The notes beneath the pieces were generated by a model. It had not been told where the DNA came from. It saw only the letters and a list, made by a program, of their open reading frames with translations, and made no database searches. The position numbers and the translations under genes are program-made. This document shows, piece by piece, positions 11,627 to 24,149 of a stretch of 64,000 bases of DNA (the first letter of the stretch is position 1; each line of letters starts with the position of its first letter). Origin of the DNA: Hofstenia miamia (taxonomy: Eukaryota; Xenacoelomorpha; Acoela); NCBI GenBank assembly GCA_004352715.1, contig SCFE01000107.1, positions 212,380 to 276,379 on the forward strand, given 5' to 3'.

Positions 11627-14600
11627 NNNNNNNNNNNNNNNNNNNNNNNNNNNNNNNNNNNNNNNNNNNNNNNNNNNNNNNNNNNNNTATATATATATAT
11701 ACAAGTGGGTATTTCTAATTACTGATAGCAATTTATAGATTCTATCAATCATCAAATACTTTTGCATTTTTTAAAACTTCGTAGAATATCTTCTTCATAA
11801 TTGATATTTGAGATGTGCAATAGTGTAATTTTAATATATATGTTCACAGTGTCTTTAATGAAATATTAAGGCACTGACTTGCATTCGGCTGAAGACTTTA
11901 CTCGTATGCATCCTGGATTGCTATAATTTAGTGTAAAACTGTAACAACTAAGTTTTCTTAATTATTGTTAAATGGGCATCACATTTAAGTTACAACCATT
12001 TTGATAACAATTTGAAATGTGAATCATTGATCGCATTTATTAAAAAGTAAATGAAGCTTATCAACTGAGTCTGGAGTTTCTTAAATTTCTGTAGATGTGC
12101 TAATTATAATGGCTTTCACTTCCTGAGTTACCAGTGTGCTTACTGTGTTGTCTTCCGCACTCTGTCTTTCTTTTCTCAAACACACAAAACTGATACTCTC
12201 AATTTTTATATTACTAAAATTTGAAATCCATGCGTAGAAATACTACTTTTTCACTAGAAATGAGACAATAGTGCAAAATGACCTTTAAACATTTTTTTGT
12301 TTGCATCATTATTCATTCAGCAAAAGCACTAGCAGGTACATATATTTGAAATTATGTTGATAATCTCATTGAATTTGCTATTTGTAGAAATTTTTTTTCT
12401 ATGCCATAATTTTCACATTTGTAACATCAGATGTAAATATATTACTAAGGAGTAATCGCTTTTTTTATGTTATGAGATATTCATCTCAACCAATATTTTG
12501 TTTTCCAAATCATGATTCCTCCAATGAGAGTTACTGCCTAAAATATAGTATACTTGGACTGATATTTAGCACATATTCTGTATGCCTACTATTTGCATTT
12601 TTTATTTTAATGTTCTTCGAGAGTAATTTGCTTAGAATAATTTTGCATTAATTAGACATGGATTGATGTAATTCAATGTATTCAGCAAAATTATGTTTAA
12701 ATTATTTACAATGCAAATGCTTAAGCTGCACACTTTGATATAATGTGAGAATGGATTTATGAATGTTTCTCTTACCTTGATTTATTGCAAATAACAGTCA
12801 TATGACTTTTATGCCTGAGCCAGATGTTTTGTGTTTTGAATTAAATTTCCATTCAGAAAACAATTAATTTAGTACACTAGGTTTATTTTTTGTAAGGCTT
12901 TGAAAATAGACATCTCTTTGAAATTTAAAACAATGGATAATGGACAATGTGATTAAATGTATGCATAGATATGTAACTCTTTAATAAGAATTATTGCAAT
13001 TGGGGTGAAATTTCACTTAGGGTTATGTATTTGACCTCTGACCCTACTAATATTTTTCTAATGAAAAGCTAATTTTAAAAGCAGCAGTTCACAAAGCTAG
13101 TCATACTTGTATTAAATTCGTTTGGAAAATTAATGAGTTTATATTGTTTACATACAGCAATTGCAAGAAGATATTTAGAGCTATTCTTCAGAAACCAGAA
13201 TAAAATATATAAATTTACTTTTAAATATATTCAATTTTTTGTACCTACTATGCATAGATTAATTTTATATCGTTTCTAGATATCGGATGTATGGGATTCG
13301 TGCAATCTTTGACATGATTGCAGGGGAAACATGGGAGACAACTCGCAGATTCCCCCGAATCACTTTGTGCGACTTCCACGTACGCGTAATGGGCCCCCAA
13401 ATTCATACCTTTACCGTTCAATGCGTTCTTAGCATTAACTTATTTAATGAAATGGTAAGAAATTTTGACAAATTTACCTTATAGTTTAGAATATAATGTT
13501 GCCGATTGTATGTCTTTCGGGGAATGTGGTTTGTAATATTCGAAATTTCCATTGAGTATTATTATTAGTAATATCAAATTCGTGAATACTTTTGAGTAAT
13601 AAAACGTGAGTTTTCATTTTTAAAAGCTATTTCTGTGCACATCAAATAATTTATTTATATTTTAATATTAGGTGTTTTTTCTCACTTGGTGGTGGCTTGT
13701 GTTGGTGTCTGTATTCACCGTTGTAAACTTCATTGAATGGACTTTAAAATTGGTGTTCCGAATGGATAGAGCTGCTTACATCAAGAAACATCTTAAATTC
13801 ACAGATCGATATAACAGCGCAGACCACAGAAAACTCTTAAATATATTCGTCTACCATTACTTAAAGGTAATTACATTGCTTTGCTGTAAGATTTGAAAAG
13901 TCTATATTAGCTGAATTCTTTTTTTTATATATCTCAGACATATTCTTAAAATGTGGAGGATATTCGCTTCCAAAAACTGTAAAATAAAAAACTTATCCTT
14001 ACTCTTCTCCAAATTGGATTGTTGAAATGTTTTTTTATGGTTTACCTATTACCAGGTTATTAACATGCCAGCCCTGATACTTGTTTTGGTTGCCTATTCT
14101 CAATCTATCTATAAATCAAACAACTATTTTTAAACTGCTAACATGCATATATGAATTTTCTTAATTGCTCGCCCCTCAAATTGTCTGTGAGGTGTTGATG
14201 GCATCTACTAAAATTAATAAATTTTGAATGCCACGGCAATTCCTCGAAAATATGTTTGTTTCTTAGCAAAATGTTAAATGAAAAAGTTACATTTATTAAG
14301 ACAAGCCTAACATCATTGTTGCTTTCTTCGCGATACAGCTATTTTATTCATTTTATAAATATTGTATATATATATATATATATACATACATTGAATCGTG
14401 ACATTAAATTAAATTAATAAATATGTTTTCCGAATATTCTTTTTATTGAATTGGTGGCAAACATATTTCTGAAGGGATTAGATTCCCCCATCAAGTAAAT
14501 TGATTTTTAAGTTTTGGCGTATTATTCCCGACATTAGTATTTCATAACACTTAACAATAGTGCATTATATTTCAGAGCCATTAAAACAAACCTGCTTTGA

Positions 14601-15009
14601 ACAATTGCTGTTATAATGTAAACTACAGTTTTTTTATCATGTGATTTCAAATGTGCTAATCCTTGGACTTATAGTATACACATGTACAGTTTTCATTCTT
14701 TACTATTACATTTTCTGATTGAAATATTATAGTAAATGTTATTTAAGTATCCTAAATAAATTTTTGGTTTTTTATATTTAGGCTGATGGTGTGTTTCTTA
14801 TCCGTTTACTAGCGAAGAACACCAATACCCTCATGACATCAGAGCTTGTAGCACAGCTGTGGGATGATTACAGAGACAAGCATGCCGATCGATTCGCTGA
14901 TTGTAAAGTCGGTGGTAATATAGCTAAAGTCCCTTTAACAGAACGAGGCACAGCTGAAATTCGCAAACGAGTGAATTCCTTCAGCAACCCAAATCCCCTT
15001 AATTTAGAA
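11322..15009 (+). CDS. Innexin, partial: central and C-terminal exons
   Basis: Gap junction or hemichannel subunit of the plasma membrane. Exons: 11322-11560 (cytoplasmic loop, TM2/3 region GNYLNVFYLFSKFLYIVNAF), 13280-13454 (second extracellular loop, RFPRITLCDF and VQCVLSINLFNE with the conserved cysteines), 13672-13866 (TM4, FFLTWWWLVLVSVFTVVNFI) and 14782-15009 (DGVFLIRLLAKNT, LWDDY). Splice phases agree: a split codon AG|A joins exons 1 and 2, and the rest are phase 0, with gt/ag at each junction. The N-terminal part (TM1 and first extracellular loop, roughly 120-150 residues) is missing and was not found upstream. The cytoplasmic loop is unusually cysteine-rich, with CWPHC and CFAC. Introns run 195-1719 bp; the first contains (TA)n and a 61-bp gap. 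Confidence 0.88.
11598..11700. repeat. (TA)n with internal gap
   Basis: TA dinucleotide run on both sides of a 61-base gap (11627-11687) in innexin intron 1. Confidence 0.9.
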
Positions 15010-15668
15010 GTAAGTGAAAAATTTTGATGCATTATATGAATGAGTTCCTAAACGGCTGAATGTTATAAAAATAGTATATTCTTTGTATAAGCTATGGACT
15101 ATATTTTCTTCGTCTGAGATATTAGACTATAGACGAGTAAAAACAGAAAGCTATAAATATTTATTCGGATCGGACGTGGAATGGTACCTATATAGCAAAA
15201 AATATTTAAAATTTATGGATCTTGTGAGATGCACCGCCAGACATTTTAACTAATGAAAAGGTTTTGACAGAATCTTTGTTTTATGCTTTATAGTACACGA
15301 GGGTGTCTGAATTTCAATTGCCTTGCATAATGTTTGCTCTTCTGAAATATTATGAGTTTCATTTTTCAATGTAACTAAGTGTTTGATTTTGTCTCAATTT
15401 TTTCATGTTAATTTTAATAATTTTGTTATTGGATGATTTTGTAGTTATTTTAAATGGAGTAAGTATTTGTGCTTGCTTCACGTCGCCCTGGTTCTTATCA
15501 CGTATCGCAGATAGGCATGTCTAAGAGCTCATTAATATTCTAAAATTCACATTAATTCCGGTCTTTTGCAACTAAACAATCAATATTAATGCAGATCATA
15601 AAATACACTCTCATAATTTTGTAATTATATTCTTGACCCATTCCCAAATTTTAAATGATCTACTGCAG

Positions 15669-15830
15669 ATATACATGACGGGGCAAATTTCTATCGGCAT
15701 TGAACTTAGTGCTAGTCAGGTTGTGGTCTGGATGAGTTTGCGTCTGACACGGAATATATTTTACCATGACTTTAGCCCAACCCGAACCCACGCAATTTAC
15801 CTTATTCCATCTCAATTTCGCAATCTGAAG
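15669..15830 (+). CDS. Possible further C-terminal exon of the innexin
   Basis: Open 54-codon segment between a good acceptor (ctactgcag) and a donor-like gtagtc, in phase 0 with the exon ending at 15009. It is less AT-rich than the surrounding DNA. The encoded segment begins IYMTGQISIGIELSASQ and matches nothing I recognise; innexin tails are variable. A transposon fragment is possible instead, because the stretch with cccaacccgaacccacgc resembles GC-rich repeat debris elsewhere. A long (TA)n and a 1-kb gap follow, so the gene end cannot be seen. Confidence 0.35.
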
Positions 15831-15844
15831 GTAGTCTGAGTTTG

Positions 15845-15848
<4 letters not shown>

Positions 15849-15909
<61 letters not shown>
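15849..15909. repeat. (TA)n microsatellite, about 30 units
   Basis: Uninterrupted TA run just upstream of the 1-kb gap. Confidence 0.95.
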
Positions 15910-15913
<4 letters not shown>

Positions 15914-15972
15914 CACATATGTTAGAACAAATTTGCGTAATCAATAATTATGCATAATTGTCGAAAATTATG

Positions 15973-16972
15973 NNNNNNNNNNNNNNNNNNNNNNNNNNNN
16001 NNNNNNNNNNNNNNNNNNNNNNNNNNNNNNNNNNNNNNNNNNNNNNNNNNNNNNNNNNNNNNNNNNNNNNNNNNNNNNNNNNNNNNNNNNNNNNNNNNNN
16101 NNNNNNNNNNNNNNNNNNNNNNNNNNNNNNNNNNNNNNNNNNNNNNNNNNNNNNNNNNNNNNNNNNNNNNNNNNNNNNNNNNNNNNNNNNNNNNNNNNNN
16201 NNNNNNNNNNNNNNNNNNNNNNNNNNNNNNNNNNNNNNNNNNNNNNNNNNNNNNNNNNNNNNNNNNNNNNNNNNNNNNNNNNNNNNNNNNNNNNNNNNNN
16301 NNNNNNNNNNNNNNNNNNNNNNNNNNNNNNNNNNNNNNNNNNNNNNNNNNNNNNNNNNNNNNNNNNNNNNNNNNNNNNNNNNNNNNNNNNNNNNNNNNNN
16401 NNNNNNNNNNNNNNNNNNNNNNNNNNNNNNNNNNNNNNNNNNNNNNNNNNNNNNNNNNNNNNNNNNNNNNNNNNNNNNNNNNNNNNNNNNNNNNNNNNNN
16501 NNNNNNNNNNNNNNNNNNNNNNNNNNNNNNNNNNNNNNNNNNNNNNNNNNNNNNNNNNNNNNNNNNNNNNNNNNNNNNNNNNNNNNNNNNNNNNNNNNNN
16601 NNNNNNNNNNNNNNNNNNNNNNNNNNNNNNNNNNNNNNNNNNNNNNNNNNNNNNNNNNNNNNNNNNNNNNNNNNNNNNNNNNNNNNNNNNNNNNNNNNNN
16701 NNNNNNNNNNNNNNNNNNNNNNNNNNNNNNNNNNNNNNNNNNNNNNNNNNNNNNNNNNNNNNNNNNNNNNNNNNNNNNNNNNNNNNNNNNNNNNNNNNNN
16801 NNNNNNNNNNNNNNNNNNNNNNNNNNNNNNNNNNNNNNNNNNNNNNNNNNNNNNNNNNNNNNNNNNNNNNNNNNNNNNNNNNNNNNNNNNNNNNNNNNNN
16901 NNNNNNNNNNNNNNNNNNNNNNNNNNNNNNNNNNNNNNNNNNNNNNNNNNNNNNNNNNNNNNNNNNNNNNNN
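15973..16972. other. Assembly gap, 1000 N
   Basis: Exactly 1000 N, so probably a placeholder of unknown true size. Its right edge starts inside a copy of the inverted repeat also found at 1374-1433. Confidence 0.99.
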
Positions 16973-17032
16973 AGATGGGGCTCCTCGCCACATTCAAAAC
17001 TAGTGGCGAATGAACAATGTTGAAGTCTTATC
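16973..17032 (-). repeat. Dispersed inverted repeat, copy 2
   Basis: Reverse complement of 1374-1433; it starts at the edge of a gap, so the full repeat may be longer. Confidence 0.85.
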
Positions 17033-18204
17033 AAAATTGTTTGGCATTTTTGCGAAATTTGAACGTTCTTGAACACTGTTGATTTGAAGGAGAAAATCAA
17101 GTTGGTATAAATCCAAAGTATCAAGCCCGAGTATTGTGCCTCATTTGTATAGTCAATGCTAGTGATGGCAATATAAATAAATCATGTATATGATCATAGA
17201 AATGTGAATACATATAAACATGAATGATATATATGAAATCATATCAATAGAAAATATAAAAGATGAGGTACAATGTACATTACAGTAATACGGAATGGAT
17301 GCAGTGCGCATTGACTGGTGTCGGTGTTTTAATGATACGAAAATAAACATTTTGAATCAATATTTTTTCAAAGCTGACTAGTACACATGCAGCAGAGCCT
17401 AATATAGTGCGGGGCCCACTAGTACGGCGTAGTACTTACTTAGTATAACCTAATGCGAAAATAATATAGAAAAATATCTAAAATCACATAAATAGATTCT
17501 AAACATGGAAACCATATATATATATGACTCATATAAAGGAAATTATAGGTAATATAAATATAGATATGCATAATCATTTATATTGCTATCACTGATCAAT
17601 GTCTCAAAGGCTGTGCTGAAAGCTAAAAGCCTGGATGTAAAGTATTGAAAGGTTTTGTAAAAACTTATAATCGTGATCTCAGAAAACAATTTTAGCAATT
17701 TACAAATGCGTTCATTGAATATTTTTCAGAGTTGTATGTCTTTCAAAGTAAAAATCGATTTTAAACTTTTGGTCAATGACTTTCGAAACGCACTGTATTT
17801 CTGATCAAACAAATTAAAGCATTAAACATATTAAACATATTAAAGTATTTAAAGTATTTAAATTATTTATGTTCAGTTCTCAAAATTTTAATCTCTTTCA
17901 AATAACACGTATAAAGAAATCAAAGACAGCTTACTTCTATTTTAATCGCATCACTCGCTTGGCTAATTTTATTCATATAAACACAAACATTAACTTATTT
18001 GACGATTACAGCATTGTCAAAAAAAATCTCCTAGATTTTTGCAGATTACATCTCAATTACACTTTTAGTATTGATATTAGATGCACACACTATCTTGTTT
18101 GTCCATGCAAATCATGCAAATCATCTTGTAGTTCATCAGTCCATAAATGACTTTTGTTGACTGTTTAATATATTTGTAGACCTGTATTAAGGTAATAAAT
18201 CTAT

Positions 18205-18238
<34 letters not shown>

Positions 18239-18275
18239 TATATTATTGAAAATGTAATGACAAAATTTATATTCT
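17033..18275. other. Intergenic, AT-rich
   Basis: No gene recognised. Contains short direct repeats near 17825-17865 and an (AAT)n run at 18208-18234. A locally GC-richer patch lies at 17405-17450. Confidence 0.5.
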
Positions 18276-19275
18276 NNNNNNNNNNNNNNNNNNNNNNNNN
18301 NNNNNNNNNNNNNNNNNNNNNNNNNNNNNNNNNNNNNNNNNNNNNNNNNNNNNNNNNNNNNNNNNNNNNNNNNNNNNNNNNNNNNNNNNNNNNNNNNNNN
18401 NNNNNNNNNNNNNNNNNNNNNNNNNNNNNNNNNNNNNNNNNNNNNNNNNNNNNNNNNNNNNNNNNNNNNNNNNNNNNNNNNNNNNNNNNNNNNNNNNNNN
18501 NNNNNNNNNNNNNNNNNNNNNNNNNNNNNNNNNNNNNNNNNNNNNNNNNNNNNNNNNNNNNNNNNNNNNNNNNNNNNNNNNNNNNNNNNNNNNNNNNNNN
18601 NNNNNNNNNNNNNNNNNNNNNNNNNNNNNNNNNNNNNNNNNNNNNNNNNNNNNNNNNNNNNNNNNNNNNNNNNNNNNNNNNNNNNNNNNNNNNNNNNNNN
18701 NNNNNNNNNNNNNNNNNNNNNNNNNNNNNNNNNNNNNNNNNNNNNNNNNNNNNNNNNNNNNNNNNNNNNNNNNNNNNNNNNNNNNNNNNNNNNNNNNNNN
18801 NNNNNNNNNNNNNNNNNNNNNNNNNNNNNNNNNNNNNNNNNNNNNNNNNNNNNNNNNNNNNNNNNNNNNNNNNNNNNNNNNNNNNNNNNNNNNNNNNNNN
18901 NNNNNNNNNNNNNNNNNNNNNNNNNNNNNNNNNNNNNNNNNNNNNNNNNNNNNNNNNNNNNNNNNNNNNNNNNNNNNNNNNNNNNNNNNNNNNNNNNNNN
19001 NNNNNNNNNNNNNNNNNNNNNNNNNNNNNNNNNNNNNNNNNNNNNNNNNNNNNNNNNNNNNNNNNNNNNNNNNNNNNNNNNNNNNNNNNNNNNNNNNNNN
19101 NNNNNNNNNNNNNNNNNNNNNNNNNNNNNNNNNNNNNNNNNNNNNNNNNNNNNNNNNNNNNNNNNNNNNNNNNNNNNNNNNNNNNNNNNNNNNNNNNNNN
19201 NNNNNNNNNNNNNNNNNNNNNNNNNNNNNNNNNNNNNNNNNNNNNNNNNNNNNNNNNNNNNNNNNNNNNNNNNNN
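18276..19275. other. Assembly gap, 1000 N
   Basis: Placeholder gap; sequence resumes in a TA run that leads repeat block B. Confidence 0.99.
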
Positions 19276-20757
19276 AATATATATATATATACATTTATTG
19301 AAAAATAATCAGATGTAACAGAATATACGAGATAGTCGTAACCAAAAATACAGAATGACAAAATAAGAGGCTGATTATAGTCTCTGATAACACAGAAATC
19401 TCTTTCTTTTTAATATCATTGACCAAAGATAGCGAGAGCTTTGGTAATATAACTGCACCCATCTGCATGATCCCATTGGAAAAAATTGTTCAGATCAGAA
19501 AATAATGTAATTCAGTAGAAACATTTGTATCATTGAATTAGTGTAGGGGAACTTTAACACGCTCATTTTTAAATTTTAAATTACAAATCTGTATTTCTAC
19601 TTCTAGCCTTGAGAATATTGTTAACCTTTAGTAGGCTTAACTTATTTTTATCTAGTACCATAGAATCAACAAGTTGAAACATTGCCTATCCTATGTTTCA
19701 GGGGCGGATGGATAACTTCTAATGAGGGACATCTCTTTCGTAATCAAATAAGTGACAAAGTGTGCGAAGCCCAACGAATTTTTTTAAAATATTCAGAAAT
19801 AGAAATTCGTTTTTAAATTATTTTAATTTTTCCGAGAATGTCTTTATTGAACCAATCAAAAACAATTTTAAGACCTCCCCCACCCCGATTCGATACATCA
19901 CTGCTGTGTTTTATTAAGTGTGAATCTTATCTTTTTATTTGGCATAAAATATTTTGCTTTCAACTATAATTTTGATATGCCACTTAAAATCGGTCAAAAA
20001 TAAATTCAGCCTAGCGGAAGTCAGAATAGAAAACATATATTTCCTGCTTTTCTTGTTGAAGCATATGCATTCAGGTGGCTGTTGCTTCCAGTGTAAGATC
20101 TCTTAGTTAGCTCAGAATGATAAAGAAATGCTTGAAAACAATTATGGGTGATGACAGACTAGAGGAACTTTTGCTCTATATTGTGAAAAATATTTGAAAG
20201 AAAATTTGAAAATAGTATAATAAACCAAAATAGAATGTAATCTTTGGACTACATGCAAGATATTTTTGTCATTTTGTCTACACTAGGTCGTTTAGATTTA
20301 GAACAATAAAAATGCAAAATCAAAATTTTCAAAATCAGAAACTTGTAAAATTGCTCGGAAAATTATTTTTTCCACTGCAATTAATCGTAGTGTTTGACTG
20401 ACAGTTTTGTTAAATTTTTCTCATTTTGCTGATCAAAATATGAATTCATAGTCCCTATTTCAAGATACTTTATTTAACCACCTTGTGAATAACTGTTTGA
20501 ATTTCAAATTTTATACATGTGCTATCATTGTTTTTCAAGTAGGGCTGAGTGTTTTAATATACACCAATATTCAAACACACACACGTGTCTTATATATCAT
20601 TTTTCATATTTTGGGAATTATTATATGGGCTATCAATATTTCACTATACATGTAGTAGGTTTAGAGAAATAAACTGAAACGATCCCAGTTGCAAATATTG
20701 AAGGGCAGCAATTTTGCTGATGCACCCCCTCATATATTTTTTCTCGCTGGGCCTCTG
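19276..20757. mobile_element. Rearranged copy 2 of the 8.9-10.6 kb repeat
   Basis: Blocks shared with copy 1 but in a different order: B (about 19300-19560), A (about 19565-20223, with an extra segment near 19681-19790), C (20224-20505), then an insertion of about 180 bp, then terminal block D (about 20692-20757). The right end is GCTGGGCCTCTG, followed by gctgcaac (20758-20765). That 8-mer matches cctgcaac left of copy 1 at 7 of 8 positions. The left end is hidden by the gap. Confidence 0.6.
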
Positions 20758-20765
20758 GCTGCAAC

Positions 20766-22742
20766 ATCAATCAATAATGTACTGTCAACAGTTGACTTAT
20801 TCTCACTCATTAATGTCAATGTGTTGAATATTTTCAACAGAGAGGAAAGAAGCGTTATTGGAATGACACCGGTTTTTTAGGCTCCAAGCCCGCCCAGCTT
20901 CCCTTGTTTGTCTTTTACCTTATTGACACTGCCTTGTGTTTCCTAGAAGTTCCCAAACACTACACTGATAACTTAATTGAATAAATTGAATAATGTAATG
21001 ATGAATACGTGCATATCTAGTTAATTTATTAACAATTATGTTGCAATTGCATTGTAAACTTAATTGGAGACAAACGTGACATATATGTCACATTACATAG
21101 TAATGAAGATACTATCAATTCTTACATATTCAATTCCTAAGATTTTGAATATGACATCAGCGTAATGTATATTTAACATTTGTAAGCTAAACTCAGTCTA
21201 GCACCTTAGCTGCCAATGTGTATTAGTTCAAATAAGTTATTAATTGCTGTAAACATATGTACTTAATGTAGCCTACTTTTTACTCGGTAGTTATTTTAGA
21301 AAGCCCTTAGTGTTGAATATAATTAAAAAACAACTTAAAAGCTTGCTTGCCAATGAAATACTATTTAATTTTTTTTCAACAATGGGGTTATAAATAGATC
21401 GTTAGCTTTTGCAAATATACTATGTAGGTAAGCTAAGTCGAGCATAGCCTCCAATTAAACATAGCTTCTAATTTGATGATGTCACAATTTTATTTTTTAA
21501 TATACTATCACTATATTATCAGAGAGTAGTATTTTTTGTGTAAGCTTTACATAACTTTTAATTTAAGTCATTAGTATAATTAAAAAACTTTATATTAGTA
21601 ATGTAGATGTCTCCCAAGACGGAAGCACGGGCATCTTCCCAAACAATAAGATATTCTTCATTCTATATATAATTAATAAGAACAATTGCAAATTAAGCAT
21701 AGTTGTTTGCATAAGCAGCTGTAATATAATAACAGGGCTTACCAAATTGGTATTACATTATGATAAAAAAATTATGTAGAATATTCAAAATGAAAATGTT
21801 TCTGATGAATTCAAATATAATAATCATAATAATTATTACATATTTTCTAACATCTAGCTAAACTTAGCCTATTAAATATTATCTTGCAAAATTCCTAAAG
21901 CAGTGTAAAACTGCCGGTGTATGGCATCATTTGAACTCATTTGTCCCAAGATTGGAGCTGAATAGAATAAAATAAACAGCTGCAAGTTCATCAGAAGCGG
22001 TTCGCCAATCATAATTCGTTCCGTAATATAGAAATATCAAATTGGAATCACCTCTACAAAGCAATAATTTTTGAAAATTCTAACGAATTTTTTGAAAAGT
22101 CCTTTACTAAATTTAACCTCATTTGTCCAAACATTGACTGGGTCAATTTCCAATTTTAATGGCTGAATACTTGCAACAAAGCGTAATTTACGCATAATTG
22201 TTTCGTAACGCAAACAAATTGCAATATTAAAAGTGCTATAGCTCTAAATACCAAATTTTCCATACTAATTCAATATTTTACGACGCCATCTAGCGCATTT
22301 TGAAAATAAAAATTTCGTCTAATGAATACGAAAAACTATTGCATCATTTAGCTTCTGTACAGGAGAATCATGGAACATACTTGTAATTTATACTAGATTT
22401 TACTTTTTACCATACATTGCAGCTTTGTATATAATAAGTCTCACTACTTTTCGATCATGATAAGTACATACATACATACAAAGATAAATATTATGAAGGA
22501 AAATAGTAGAATTAAAATATGATTTTCTATTTTCTATGGGAAGTAATTTAAATTAAGGCTAAATAAACTAGTATACTATAAAACCTACTCACATTATATT
22601 TTTGTAATTAGTGTTATTGCTTTGATTTGCATTACGCAATCTGAAAGTATGGTGCAATTACTAGAAATAAATCTATTTATTCCTACTACAACAAATACTA
22701 TTTAACTTTATTATTGTGAATTAAAATTATATATATCTACTG

Positions 22743-22780
<38 letters not shown>

Positions 22781-23300
22781 TATTCTACATAGATGCTATG
22801 ATCATTTATTTAAAACATCATCAGTACAAATATCCTATAAAAACTAAATATATTTACAGTAGACTACATTTATATAATTTAATATTGCATGCTCTTAATA
22901 TAAGTTCAATGATATCATGCTTAGTTGTTTAATTTATAATTGATCTTTGTTTGATTGCTTAATTATTAATACTTCTGCTATTTTATAATGTTCTGATCTT
23001 AGCCTGATATATAAATCTTCGTCTCTTAGTTGATGTTTGTGCATAAAAATTCTGATTTTTGGTTCATTCATATGTTCATTAATTCTTTTTCACAATCATC
23101 ATATTTATGTGCTTAAACTAAGGAGGAAACTATTTTTTTTAGAATTTGATCTTTATTTGAAAACATATCTTTCAAAGGGGCATTTACTACATATTATGTC
23201 TCTATGCAATAAGTATAGTAATCATTTTCTTTCTATATAAGCAATGTACTATGTATTATTAATGTATGTTCATATATATATATACTCCATTTTGCTAGGA
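20766..23300. other. Intergenic, no gene recognised
   Basis: AT-rich. A 19-nt motif aaatttcgtctaatgaat occurs near 22310 and also at 1541 in P450 intron 1, marking a dispersed repeat. (TA)n run at 22746-22777. No exon-like block seen. Confidence 0.5.
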
Positions 23301-23469
23301 AATGTAGGTAAAATCTGCATTATTTGGTTCTTGGCCTACCTTATTACTATATGTATATTTAATTACACATTAGTCTAATATGCATTTTTTGTAAGTAAAA
23401 ATTATTTCTAAGAAATATCAAATTTTCTAACTTTCAAATCAAACTTTGAATTTTACAATATTCAAATTT

Positions 23470-24030
23470 TCAAATCAAAGTTTGAAGGATATTCAAACTT
23501 CGAACTTTACTTTTGTCAAACTTTGAAAGCCTTGTATAGGGAAGCTTTAAATAAACATCTGTCTTGGTTTCATCAATGCGTTTTTCGGAAATTTGCAAAG
23601 TGGTGTCATTTGAAAATAATGTAATGGAATATTTTTTGATCCATTTGTTAGGATGACCGTTACTTTCTAAGATGCTAAAAATTTTGTTAGCTGCAGATGT
23701 TAGATCCGAAGATATCATTTTTACTCTATTAAATATGACGTTGATTGTACTGATTTTGTGAGACATGTTGCAATTTGAAGCATACAGGATGTATAATCCT
23801 GAATTTGTCTCCTTGATGTTCCAACTTGTCTCTATTTACTATATAAATTGTGTATGCAAACATCAAGAAAATTTAGTTTATGGTATTTTTAAAATTTCAC
23901 GGCAAATTGAATTTCCGGGACAATACTATTAAAATATTTCAGAAAAATTTCCGCTTTCTCTTTGTCTTGTAAAATGGCAAAAGTATCATCAACATATCTG
24001 AAAAAACGCAATGTAGGAACAATATAATAA
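23470..24030 (-). pseudogene. Penelope-like retroelement, reverse transcriptase fragment
   Basis: Minus-strand reading gives FFRYVDDTFAILQDKEKA (the YxDD catalytic motif C, near 23970-24000), then NSIVPEIQFAVKF and NFLDV, with stops. A separable frame at 23470-23766 carries the thumb-like VIFNRVKMISS and ESNGHPNKWIKK, ending DVYLKLPY. These are typical of Penelope-like RTs. The upstream RT half is missing and the sequence abuts the Tc1/mariner-type remnant at 24.15 kb. No GIY-YIG domain was seen. A small tandem duplication (about 28 bp) lies at 24020-24068. Confidence 0.75.
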
Positions 24031-24149
24031 CACAATCTAGAAACAATATGATAACACCGTGTAGAAAGTAAATAGTTAATTCAGAAAAACTCACTAATAT
24101 TTTGTATGTCCGCCATTATTGGCCAAACACGCAGCAATGCAATTTGACA

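Noticed and set aside
15922-17124. Long ORFs spanning N runs (also at 18.1-19.4, 30.8-31.9 and 44.3-45.5 kb)
   Set aside because: They are artefacts of translating gap characters.
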